DNA of 64,000 nt from Sanderia malayensis. Its lineage: Eukaryota; Cnidaria; Scyphozoa; Semaeostomeae; Pelagiidae. Both the position numbers and the translations under genes were made by a program. The notes under the pieces were generated by a model. The model worked only from the letters and a program-made list of their open reading frames with translations. It was not told the DNA's origin and made no database searches. The stretch is taken from NCBI GenBank assembly GCA_013076295.1, contig RQOL01000863.1, positions 1,864,180 to 1,928,179 on the forward strand, written 5' to 3'. Every line of letters begins with the position of its first letter. Position 1 is the stretch's first letter. Shown piece after piece: positions 1-12,800 of the stretch.

Positions 1-456
1 TTCAGACCGCAACCGAGGAGCGGACTGCCGCACAATGACGCGCGGGGAGTAACGGCGAAAAGTCTCGATATGATGGTTGATGTGGAGAACAACAAAGACG
101 TTGACTCGTCACTCGAGAGGTATGGCTCAGATTTATGCGATTTACACCCCCGTCTAGTTAGGATGCTTTGAATTGGCTTGCATTGGTATATAGCCTAAGA
201 TATGGGGGATAGGTAAACAGGCTTATTGTGTCAGTGTAGCTCAGAAAGAGCTAGAGATCATAAGATCAGGCTTTGAATAACTGAGGTATATTCTGCTTTC
301 AGTTTGACAAAACTGCAAGACAGCTTGCTAGGACCAAGCAATACAACCTCTATAACACGACCAGCTCAAACCTCGACGGTGAGACCACGTCAATTCAGAC
401 CAGGTACTGCCGCTGCATCGCTGAAAAAAGCTCCCAGGAAACATTTCATTGTATAA
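1..456 (+). CDS. 3' end of an unrecognised protein gene (two last exons, partial)
   Basis: Two exons join in frame: 1-119 (its start lies outside the window) and 303-456. The first ends AG|GTATGG and the second follows a TTCTGCTTTCAG acceptor; the split codon is AG|T (Ser). The joined frame gives 91 residues ending ..KAPRKHFIV then TAA at 454-456. The visible protein is hydrophilic, with an acidic stretch (MMVDVENNKDVDSSLE) followed by a Thr/Ser/Pro/Arg-rich basic tail; I see no known domain and do not recognise the family. An AATAAA lies 360 bases after the stop. The gene runs head to tail into DDB1. That both exons stay open and join in phase is the main support. Confidence 0.6.
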
Positions 457-815
457 CACAATGCAACAACAGTGGTCTACTACTGCACGGATTGGTTGCA
501 TGGTTTTTTGCATTTGCTAAGGTGACCCTTTGCAAGCCCTGTCAACCTGCACGCTGAAAGATATTTTGTGGCAAAAAAGACCCTTTCATTTTACGGTTCT
601 CACTATGTGGTTTCATTTAAGCACTTGTTTATACGTAAGCATTGTATATTTCATATCTGGCTGTATGTTGCTCAAAGTTTATTTTGTTATCTGTAAAATA
701 TTTATGATGGAGAAATAGAATTAGATGTTAATGAATTATTTGTTGTGTATTTCATTTTGTGTATTCTGTCCTGTTTGGGATTATGAAATTTTTGGTGAAC
801 TTGAATAGGAGGCTG

Positions 816-821
816 AATAAA
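816..821 (+). terminator. Poly(A) signal AATAAA of the upstream gene
   Basis: Perfect AATAAA 360 bases after the upstream stop codon and only about 80 bases before the DDB1 start codon. It implies that the upstream transcript ends practically at the DDB1 promoter. The interval 457-899 otherwise shows only AT-rich sequence without a convincing TATA box. Confidence 0.5.
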
Positions 822-899
822 AATTCCGCATGATTCGGCCTAAATTTTGGCCAAAGTCACGTTCTATCACACGTTTTTGTGCTGGAAGCTAGTTTCATA

Positions 900-3800
900 A
901 TGGCGTATAATTATGTTGTATCGGCTCAAAAGCCGACGGCAGTCAATGCAAGTGCTACTGGACATTTCACTGGACCTAATGACTTGAATTTAATCGTTGC
1001 AAAGAACACGAGATTGGAAATACATCTGGTTACTCCGGAAGGTCTCAAACCCATGCTGGATATTGGAATGCATGGGCGAATTGCAGTAATGAAGCTCTTC
1101 AGGCCATTCGTAAGTTCTTTGTCTCGTATATATTTGAGTTTTGAATTCATATATATTCCTACCATTTGTCATACGTTGTCATCTGTTGTTATATGCAATG
1201 GAACCTCCATATAATGAGTTCTTATGCGGTCGATGGCTTTTTCTGTTGTGTTGGTGGTGGAAAGGGGTGTGTCTGGAGATGTGATTGTTACTACGACCAT
1301 AGCAAAACTACCACGCAAACATTGTTTGTGTTTTCAGGGTGAAAAAAAGGACTTGTTGTTCATACTGACTGAAAGATACAACGTTGCCATTCTGGGATAT
1401 AATGCTGAGACTAGTAATATTGTCACCAGAGCATATGGAGATGTCAAGGTAAAGTACTCACGTATGATGGCATGATACATGACTCAATCAATCATGGCAT
1501 GATGTATTGACATGATAGCATAACTTATGATTGACTTGGCTTTAAATCCACTTGCATCCAGTTCAATCTAATCCTGTCCTATCCAATCCAGCTTTACAAA
1601 ACCTAATCCTGATTACATTGAATTTTCAAGGATCGCATTGGAAGACCACCTGAAACTGGAATGATTGCAATCATAGATCCAACCTTTAAATCTACTTGCA
1701 TCCAGCTCAATCTAATCCTATCCTATCCAATCCAGCTTTACAAAACCTAATCCTGATTACATTGAATTTTCAAGGATCGCATTGGAAGACCACCTGAAAC
1801 TGGAATGATTGCAATCATAGATCCAACCTGTAAAATCATTGGTTTGCGATTGTATGATGGTGTTTTTAAGATCATTCAATTACAGCTGGGTACTGATACT
1901 CCATTGAAAGCTTTCAACATAAGGTTAGCAATTGTTGCAAATACTTTCATTATATGCTAGTGAGGGGGTGTATCTATATCTCAGAGTTTATTTTAATTTT
2001 TGTTTACTGTCGTTGTTGGTTGTAGATTGGAAGAGCTGCAAGTTATTGACATAGACTTTCTTGATTGTTGTCAAAATCCAACAGTTGTATTCATATACCA
2101 AGTAAGTGGTGACTCTCAGGCGAATATCAAAAATTTTGACACATAAATTGTAGTCCATATAAAAGATCCCAATTGCAAACTTGATACTTGGCAATTCTTT
2201 CTTTTTTGATTCCAGATTCCAGGGTCTGGTGTATTTTTCAAGATTTTCTGTCTTTTTTGAGATTTTCAAGAGTGCATCCTCTAGATTTTCTTTGTTCCTG
2301 ACTACTCACATTCCATATTTCATGTTTTAGAGCTTGTTGTTACTCTACTATGCATGACTTACACTTTGTAATTCCAGGACACCCTTGGACGTCATGTTAA
2401 GACTTACGAAATCTTGATGAGAGAGCAGGAATTTGCCAAAGGACCCTGGAAACAGGATAATGTCGAATCAGAAGCTTGCATGGTCATTTCTGGTAAGTTC
2501 CAAGCAGTCTGTATGGCAGTGAAACATACCATTATTACACTCATACACTCCTAGTTTTACCATGGTATTTGCAGAATCATGGTATCTGCTCTGATAATAC
2601 TCTAGGTGCTTTAGATGTAGATCTGTTTGTCAAATTTCATAATGTGGCATGGTTTAGCTGTGATTATTGGCTTTGCATTCAAGCCCATTTGGTCATTGAG
2701 AGCTGCAAACATTGTCTGCAATTTGCAATTTGCAATTAGAGAGACGTATTAATTACAATCTCAGCATGTCTGTATCTACAAGAGCTTGTAAACCTCTTCT
2801 GTTGCAGTGCCTTTTCCGATTGGTGGTGCCCTGATCGTTGGCCAAGAATCCATAACCTATCACAATGGAGAAACATATCTTGCAGTTGCACCCCCTGTGA
2901 TAAAGGTATTTGCATTTTTTACTATATATGGCAAAGATTTGTGTATTCTAATTTATGATAAGTTTATGCACACTCTAATGTATGCTAGAGGTCCGCATAT
3001 TCTAATATGTTATAAGGATGTCATCTCAACTTTGATATCACGTTCAGTCTTTGGAGAAGAGACTATTCTATGATAGATCATTGTGCTTTGACTACTACAC
3101 GGATCTTAGACTCACTTAAGCATAAAGTTTATCAAAAGAAGAACTTAGAGTTTATCAGTAGAAATTTCCAGGAGATGTTATACGCTATTCAGAGTCCTTT
3201 GGCTCAAGGACTCCACGCGGTCATGTTGTTACTTTTATTGACTCTTACATTTTGTAACGATTATCTTTCAGCAATCTGCGTTGAACTGCTACGGCCGTAT
3301 TGACGGAGATGCGAAGCGGTTTCTGTTGGGTGACATGAGCGGTCGTTTGTTCATGCTGTTCATCTCGAAAGCCGCTCATTTGGACGACACAGTTGGCATC
3401 AAGGATCTGAAAGTCGAACTTCTAGGACAGGTAATAGTTGGGTTGCTGGTTATTGCTCGGTCAGGGATACAGTAAGTCAGCAGTTGTCAGGGGCACAGTT
3501 AGGGGCACTGTTAGTTGGCAGTTGTCAGGGGCACGGTGGGGGTACAATTAGTTGAAGCTTGTGTTGTTAAAATCAATCGTTTATTTTAGGCGAATATTTT
3601 TTTGATCGTATTTTTTTCTTTCAGACCTCAATCGCACACTGTCTCAGCTACCTTGATAACGGAGTTGTTTTTGTTGGCTCGACACTTGGCGACTCGCAGC
3701 TTGTAAAAGTATGAAATTTACATCAGATATGAGACATCTACGTCATTAAACCACATTTATCTGCACATCTTTCTTTATTCATACGAGCCACTAGATCACG

Positions 3801-6800
3801 CCCTCGTATCTAACTACATTAGCTTAGTATTGCTGTCTGTGAATAGACAACACCATGACTACAAACTACGATCTCAGAATTGCCTCCTAGATATGAAATT
3901 CACCTTTTTATTGCATGTTGCGTATTCATCTTTGAACATACCGTCACATATTTCACGTCTTTCTCGTAGCTTAAGAAGATATCGGATGGTATGGATTACG
4001 TTCACGTCATGGAGACGTTCACGAATCTTGGTCCAATTGTGGACATGTGTGTGGTCGATTTGGACAGGCAAGGACAAGGACAGGTAAACCAAAACAACCG
4101 AAACATCTGTACAGTTTCTCTCTTTCATTATCTACACGAGTTTAGTTGCATCAGGTTTCAAGTGTCGCCAGGATAAGTTTTAATGATGAATGATAACAAC
4201 AAATCCTGGCTTGCGAGCTGATATGGCCAATAAAAAGTGCCGTATTTCTTTTTATAAACGCCGTCCTCTAATAAACGCCGCAGACGTACAGTAAAATCCC
4301 GCATATAAGAACCAATGGATTAAGAACCGTCAGGGTGATATTTCCGTTCAAAACAATAGAAGAAACAATCACCTATTATCTTGGAACAATAGCCCGGATG
4401 GAAATTCACAAGTTCTTATATGCGGGTTTTTACTGTACTTTAAAATTTAATAAACACCGTGGCGTTTATTAGAGGCAATTTGGAAAATATAAGTCGATGA
4501 ATTGGCAATAGCTAAGGGCTGATAATTGTTGCTGATAGCTATATTATTAAAAATATTGTTAGAAATAGGTTAGTTTTGCATGTGCCAGGTTTTAGAGCTT
4601 GAAGGTTCAATTCATGTTGTTTTTAAATGTCATTTTAATTTTTGTTGTACAGCTTGTCACTTGCTCTGGCGTGCAGAAAGAAGGCTCTTTGAGGATAATC
4701 CGAAACGGGATTGGAATCCAAGATCATGCATCCATTGATCTGTCGGGAATTATGGGTAACAATAGTCACCTCTTAATTGATCACTCTAACCCAAAACACA
4801 AGCATGCTACAGCCTTTATCATGCGATACATTCAATGAACTGAAGCTGATTTCTATGTGGAATATGTTTCTGATGCTGTTTTCCTCCCTCCTTTACGTTC
4901 TTTTCCCTTTTGTGTTGTTTCTCTCTTCCGCACGCATGTCTGAGATGCCTTGATTCAGCATTGTAAATCGTTTCTTGCTTCTTTCGTAACAAGGTCTGTG
5001 GGCTGTGAAAATGGCCGGCGGCGTGTACGATGATACCCTCGTCGTCTCCTTTGTCTGTCAGACAAGGTTAGTAAATATTTACCTCCTAGCTACACATCAC
5101 TTTACATTGCTAATCAATGATCTATGCCAATGCAGCCGGGGGGTGAATGTCAAAATTCATTACGATTGCTGTGGAATCTTTCAGGGTGTTGACACTGAAC
5201 GGAGAGGAAGTCGAAGAGACTGAAATTCCCGGCTTGAATGGTAACAAACAGACGTATTACTGTGGTAATGCTATCGGAGATCAACTCGTACAGGTAACTA
5301 TAACCAATGTTACTCTCTCCCACCTTTATCGATGATGGATTTACTGCACATGTTATGTTATAGGCTTTTTTGTTGTTTGTAAAGCACTTCTTTCCCTTAT
5401 ACATTCGTATGCAGAGAACTAGACTAAAACACAGTCCGATAACAATTCTTGGAAATGGTTGATTCAGATATCACATTGTGTGCTGCTTTAGTGTTGGCTA
5501 AGCCTTCCCTAATGCTTAATTTGATAATCTTCAATCAAATTTCGATCTATTTTGTACCGTTAGATTACAGAAGAGTCAGTTCGTTTGATCAAATGCGCCA
5601 CTAAAGACATGGTGAGGTACGCTTTGAGACATATTCTTTCTTGTATATGTCAGACTCTGTAGACTGTTTATGCGTGCGTGTTTAACAGCCCATGCGTACA
5701 TTGATGACTGACACAATTGCATTTGGTTAATGCTACGGTGGTTAATGCTTTGGTTAACAAACGGTCGTTAACATTTGGTTAATGCTACGGTGTGATTGTG
5801 AAAGCTTGCTGTTTACTTGCAGTGAGTGGAGGCACCCTGGTAAAAACATCAGTGTGGCTACATGTAATGGGTCGCAAATCGCCTTAGCTATTGGAAAGGA
5901 AATGTACTACATTGAAATTGACTGTAGTAGTCTGAATGAGATCAGGTAGAAGCATTTTTATGCACTACACATTTTTTTAATTTCTTCCATCTTCTTCAAC
6001 TTCTTGATCTTCTTGACCTTCATGATCTTATTGATCTTCTTGGTCTTCTTGACTTTCTTGATCTTCTTGACCTTCTTGATCTTCTTGATCTTCTTGACCT
6101 TCTTGATCTTCTTGACTTTCTTGATCTTCTTGACCTTCTTGATCTTCTTGATCTTCTTGACTTTCTTGATCTTCTTGACCTTCTTGATCTTCTTGACCTT
6201 CTTGATCTTCTTGATGTTCTTGATCTTCTTGACTTTCTTGATCTTATTGATCTTCTTGATCTTCTTGATCTTATTGATCTTCTTGACTTTCTTGATCTTA
6301 TTGATCTTCTTGATCTTCTTGATCTTCTTGACCTTCTTGACCTTCTTGATCTTCTTGACCTTCTTGATCTTCTTGGTCTTCTTGACTTTCTTGATCTTCT
6401 TGACCTTCTTGACCTTCTTGATCTTCTTGATCTTCTTGATCTTCTTGATCTTCTTGATCTTCTTGATCTTCTTGATCTTCTTGATCTTCTGATCTTCTTG
6501 ATCTTCTTGATCTTCTTGATCTTCTTGATCTTCTTGATCTTCTTGATCTTCTTGATCTTCTTGATCTTCTTGATCTTCTTGATCTTCTTGATCTTCTTGA
6601 TCTTCTTGATCTTCTTGACTTTCTTGATCTTCTTGACTTTCTTGATCTTATTGATCTTCTTGACTTTCTTGATCTTATTGATCTTCTTGATCTTCTTGAC
6701 CTTCTTGACCTTCTTGATCTTCTTGATCTTCTTGATCTTCTTGATCTTCTTGATGTTCTTGATCTTCTTGACTTTCTTGATCTTATTGATCTTCTTGATC

Positions 6801-9800
6801 TTCTTGATCTTATTGATCTTCTTGACTTTCTTGATCTTATTGATCTTCTTGATCTTCTTGACCTTCTTGACCTTCTTGATCTTCTTGATCTTCTTGATCT
6901 TCTTGATCTTCTTGATGTTCTTGATCTTCTTGACTACCTTGATCTTATTGATCTTCTTGATCTTCTTGATCTTCTTGATCTTCTTGATCTTCTTGATCTT
7001 CTTGATGTTCTTGATCTTCTTGACTTTCTTGATCTTATTGATCTTCTTGACTTTCTTGATCTTATTGATCTTCTTGATCTTCTTGATCTTATTGATCTTC
7101 TTGACTTTCTTGATCTTATTGATCTTCTTGATCTTCTTGATCTTCTTGACCTTCTTGACCTTCTTGATCTTCTTGACCTTCTTGATCTTCTTGGTCTTCT
7201 TGACTTTCTTGATCTTCTTGATCTTCTTGATCTTCTTGACCTTCTTGACCTTCTTGATCTTCTTGATCTTCTTGATCTTCTTGATCTTCTTGATCTTCTT
7301 GATCTTCTTGATCTTCTTGATCTTCTTGATCTTCTTGATCTTCTTGACTTTCTTGATCTTCTTGACTTTCTTGATCTTATTGATCTTCTTGACTTTCTTG
7401 ATCTTATTGATCTTCTTGATCTTCTTGACCTTCTTGACCTTCTTGATCTTCTTGATCTTCTTGATCTTCTTGATCTTCTTGATCTTCTTGATGTTCTTGA
7501 TCTTCTTGACTTTCTTGATCTTATTGATCTTCTTGATCTTCTTGATCTTATTGATCTTCTTGACTTTCTTGATCTTATTGATCTTCTTGATCTTCTTGAC
7601 CTTTTTGACCTTCTTGATCTTCTTGATCTTCTTGATCTTCTTGATCTTCTTGATGTTCTTGATCTTCTTGACTACCTTGATCTTATTGATCTTCTTGATC
7701 TTCTTGATCTTCTTGATCTTCTTGATCTTCTTGATGTTCTTGATCTTCTTGACTTTCTTGATCTTATTGATCTTCTTGACTTTCTTGATCTTATTGATCT
7801 TCTTGACTTTCTTGATCTTCTTGACTTTCTTGATCTTATTGATCTTCTTGACTTTCTTGATCTTCTTGACCTTCTTGATTTTCTTGATCTTCTTGATGTT
7901 CTTCATCTTCGTGATCTTCTTGCTTCTATACTCTTTTCTATTAATTGCATTCAACTGATTTTGTTCTTTAGCAAATGCACTTTGGATTACGAAATTGCTT
8001 GCTTGGACATATCTGCCACAGGTGAGAACTACGAAGCAACGCCTCTACTATGTTTCTATTGTTTATTGTTTATTATTTATTATTTTCTATTGATAATGCA
8101 ATTGTTGCCAGAGATCATCTAAAACGACAGCATATTTCCATTAATCTTTGTCCAAGAATTTATGATGCTTTGAAAGATAATATGTGTGCACTTCAAAACT
8201 AGTCAAGTCAGTTACCTTTCTTCCGCCCTGCTAAACCATCAACTTGAAAGTTACCTTACTTTTCAAGTCCATGGTTTAACAGGACGAATATTGTGTATTT
8301 TTTCAGGTGAAAAGGAAGGGAAATCACACCTCGTTACCGCTGGTCTATGGACTGATATTTCAGCCAGGGTGTTTAAACTACCAAATCTTGAACAGTTGTA
8401 CGTGGAGAAACTGGGTGGAGGTAGACAAAATTCATAAAAATTTAACTCGATATCAGACAAACGTGCTTCTGTTGTTATTTTATCAACTTCAAATACGTCC
8501 ATGTTTTAATCGCTATTTTTATCTCCACAGAAATTATTCCTCGATCTATTTTAATGACAACTTTTGAGACAGTGGACTATTTGCTGTGTGCCTTGGGTGA
8601 TGGCACTCTGTTTTATTTCTATTTATGCACAGAGAATGGTAAATTCAATTATTGCTGTTGATTTTTTTCTCACTCTCTATCATAGACATCTTCTCAATGT
8701 TTAATCTGCTATTTTAATTCCTTTATTAATTCTAACTAACTCTAAGCTATTTAACTATTTAGCTTCTTGTTTCCTGCTTTTTCTATTTCTTCTTTTTCCT
8801 TTCTTTCATTATATTTTTAATTTCCCTTGATTTGATATTCTCTCTTTTATCTTCTTCCATTTTTGATTCTGTCTCTCTTTCTTCCCCTTTATTGCTTTCC
8901 TCTTTCTTCCAATATGCATTCTGAGTCAATCACTTTTTTTGCAACTTCTTCTACGCTAGGGTCACTATCCGAACGGAAGAAAGTCACTCTGGGAACCCAA
9001 CCAATTATTTTACGCACATTCAAGGCGCCTTCAGCTGCAAACGTTTTTGCTTGCTCCGATCGACTAACAGTCATCTATTCTAGCAACAGAAAACTCGTCT
9101 TTTCAAACGTCAATTTAAAGGTAACTCTGTCAAACCCAATCATTTGTCTACCTACATGCCTGTATTGTATTTACAAACTGCAGTCGTATATATACCCAAC
9201 TATGCTGCATCACATTTAGTCAAGGATTCGTTTCAATTAAACCGTAGATTCATTTCCCCTGCACCCGTTTTCTTTCAGGATGTCAGCTACGTTTGTCAGT
9301 TGAATTCTGAAGGCTACAAAAACAGGTGTTTGGTCTATTGTTTACTAGAACGTGACTTCACAAGAGCTTCCTTTGTTTCATGCAGTGATACTTGTAGTGA
9401 CACCTCTTGTAGTTAAACCTCTTTCTGTGTAGCAATGGAACGCAATATGTGAATCTTCTCCGTAGACTCAAGAAGTGCATTCGTTTAACGATATCTGAAT
9501 TTTGCTTTCAGTTTAGCCGTTGCTGATAAGAATACTCTGACAATAGGCACCATCGATGAGATCCAAAAACTTCATATTCGAACAGTTCCACTGGGAGAGT
9601 CGCCAAGGTAATTGCTGCCATGTTTATTAATAGGCCAACCCAGAACAAAAACTGCATTACAAACTTCAATCCTATTTTTTGCCTTTTTCTTTCTGTCTGA
9701 CATCCATGTTCAGCATCATCTGTTTTCTTCTTTTCTTTTCTTCTTTTCCTTTCTTCTCTTTTTCTTTTCTTTTCTTCTTTTCTTTTCTTCTCTTTTCTTC

Positions 9801-12800
9801 TCTTTTTCACTTCTTCTTTTCCTTCCTAACATTTATCTTCAACACCACCTTCTTTGCCTTTTTTATTCCACTATATACTTCTTCTTCTTTATTCTCTTAC
9901 TTTTCTCAGTTCACATATAAGAACACATTGCTTTCATGAAATGCCTCCAATTTAATATCACTTTGCACCAACCTAACCCAGAGCCTAATCCGACGTGCTT
10001 TTTTCAGACGAATCGCTTATCAAGAAGCAACGCAGTCATTTGGCATCATTACTTCGAGAATCGAAATTAGAGATCTCGTTACGGGTAAAACCGTTCCAAC
10101 GCATCCTTCCGTAAGCGTTCCCGCTGCAACGGCATCAGCGGGCGCCGCTTCAGATGGCAACGACGTCGTAATGGCCTCTTCGAGTAGCAAATCCGCTGAA
10201 AAAATCCCGTACGGAGAAGAACTTGAACTATGCTCGCTTCTAGTTATCGACCAACACACATTCGAAGGTAAATTATTTATTTATTGAGTCATAGCATTCA
10301 CCTCCTGCAAGTTACACAATTCCTATTGCTGTTTAATGAGCAGTGACCCATTTCCAGGGGGTAACGCATCGAAATTTTAATCCTATTTATGAAGACACTG
10401 CTATAAATGACATCCCCCGTTTAGTATAATGATTCTCAGTGGATTCTGCTACAATGTTGCAATTAATCCCGGGTGTTGCTTGTGACTCTTTTAGTGACAG
10501 CTGTGCATCAATTTAACGAGAAAGAATATTGTACTGCACTGATGTCCTGTCAACTTGCCAACGACCCAAACGTTTATTACTGTATCGGCGTTGCTGTTCT
10601 GGTGCCAGAGGAAACTGAACCAAAGAATGGATCGATTATTCTATTCCAACTAGTTGAAGGTATGTAGGTGCAAGCCAGTTATCTAGCCTAGTATCTTACT
10701 GTATCTTGTATGGAGCTTGTTTATGGGGCAGTAATCGCTGACTGATTCTCAGCAGTGTTTTGCCAGTCATCTTGTATCGTTCATGGATTCAAGGATCCAT
10801 TCATTCTTCATGGATCCAAGAAATAGGATTAACTCACCATTTTGTATTCAAGAAATATGATTAACTCATCATTCATGGATTCAAGAAATAGGATTTATTA
10901 TTGTCCATCGATTTAGGACATAGCTTGTTAAATAAAAGTGTTTAACCAGCGATTTAGTCCGGGATGTAACGACGTAACAATATCACAGTTATGTAAACAG
11001 AGAATCTTGTCGATTTATTTTCAGGTAAACTTATTCAGGTTGCATCCAAAGAAGTGAACGGCGCGGTTTACTGTCTTCAAGAGTTTAATGGAAAAATCCT
11101 GGCTGGAATAAATAGCGCAGTAAGTAGCTTGTGGTGATAAAGCAAGATCTTCTTCATTTACATACGGTATTTTCACGCTTAAGAAAGCGTCGAACTTCTT
11201 TTGACCATCAGGGTCTTTGCTTCAGGTTACGATATTCGAATGGACAGCAGAAAAGGAACTCCAACAGGAATGCAATTATTGCAATGTTATTTTGGCTTTG
11301 TACATCAAAACAAAGGGGGACTTTATTCTCGTGAGTAACACTAATGCTTCCAAGTATTTATCATGAAGAAAATCTCTTTTGTCAATCAGGTTTATTTGGC
11401 ATGGTGTTGTGTGTGCGCCCGAGTTCCCTTTCTGAACGCTTACTCCTCTGTTTTCATCCACAGGTCGGAGACCTGATGCGTTCGATGATTTTGCTAGCGT
11501 ACAAGCCAATGGAAGGACGGATAGAAGAGGTGAGGGGTTTTGTATGTCAACGAGCCACGTCCTTCCTCCGTGCAGACCTCACGGTCTGTTTGCAAGCATG
11601 CGTTGTTTTCATGAACTTCCGTGGGGTCAGTGCAACTATTTTGAAAGACAATGATCCATGAACTGTGTTCGGATGGTCGATGTTTTAGTTGATCATGCAC
11701 TTGAAATTTCAGTTTTCTCGCTTATGAGGTCAGCAGTCGTTGTAAATGTGACTATGGACGTAATGGTTGAAGTAATTGTTTGGTCGACATCATTGGAATC
11801 ATTTAGCTTCTTTAATCTCTTTTCTGAATAGCTTTAACATCACATTGTGTGACCTTTGACCGATAAACTTTGACATATATATGTACTTTGACCTATATTC
11901 ATGACCTTTGATTTTTGTATGACCTTTGTAGATTGCGCATGACTTCTCTCCGAATTGGATGACCGCCGTCGAGCTACTCGATGACGACACGTTTCTAGGT
12001 GCAGAGAACTCCTTCAACCTGTTCACGTGTCAAAAAGACAGTGCTGCAACGACTGACGAAGAACGAACAAACCTGAACGAGGTTGGCAGGTTTCACCTCG
12101 GAGAATTCGTCAATGTTTTCAGACACGGTATGTCCTTACCCCCGTATCTCTCATTAAAATTAAACTATTTCACTGTGTGTAGCAATGACTTATTCTATCT
12201 TTGTACGGGGGATTCTATTGAGCAATATTGCTTTGTGTTTTAACTGTTTGGTCTTTTTCACCAGGATCTCTAATTATTCAACATGCAAATGAACAAATAA
12301 CTGCGGTTCAGTCATCCATCCTCTTCGGCACTGTCAGTGGAGCAATCGGTAGGTTCTAATGCAATGTTGAATACTGCTTTAGCGCGTTTTACTCCCTGAA
12401 TATCTATTCCTGCACTGTAGAAATCAACATGAACACGGGGGTTTGTATGCATGTCTCAGCATCATCATAAATACAAAATCTTAAATCTATATGTTATTTA
12501 AGATTTTCTACCATGTCACGTTTTGTTTGATTTCAGGTCTTGTTGCTACCATACCGAAAGACCTGTTCAACTTTCTCATGCAACTTCAAAATAAGTTGAT
12601 TAAAGTCATCCAGAGTGTTGGCAGAATAGAACATTCATTATATCTTTTCATCATCCCCCCCTGAACCTCACTTGCAATTTATTGAAAAGCCTGTTACAGG
12701 TTGCCCATCCCCGGGGGGAGGGCTGCTATAAAAGCCCGCATGGAAGAACCTGCAAATGTTTCAACCAGCCTATTGTTTAAACACAATAGGTTATTGTTTT

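Noticed and set aside
6004..7958. Very long open frames on both strands (Ile-Phe-Leu-Thr and Lys-Lys-Ile-Lys repeats)
   Set aside because: Produced by a 9-bp satellite that lacks stop codons, inside a DDB1 intron whose flanking exons join in frame.
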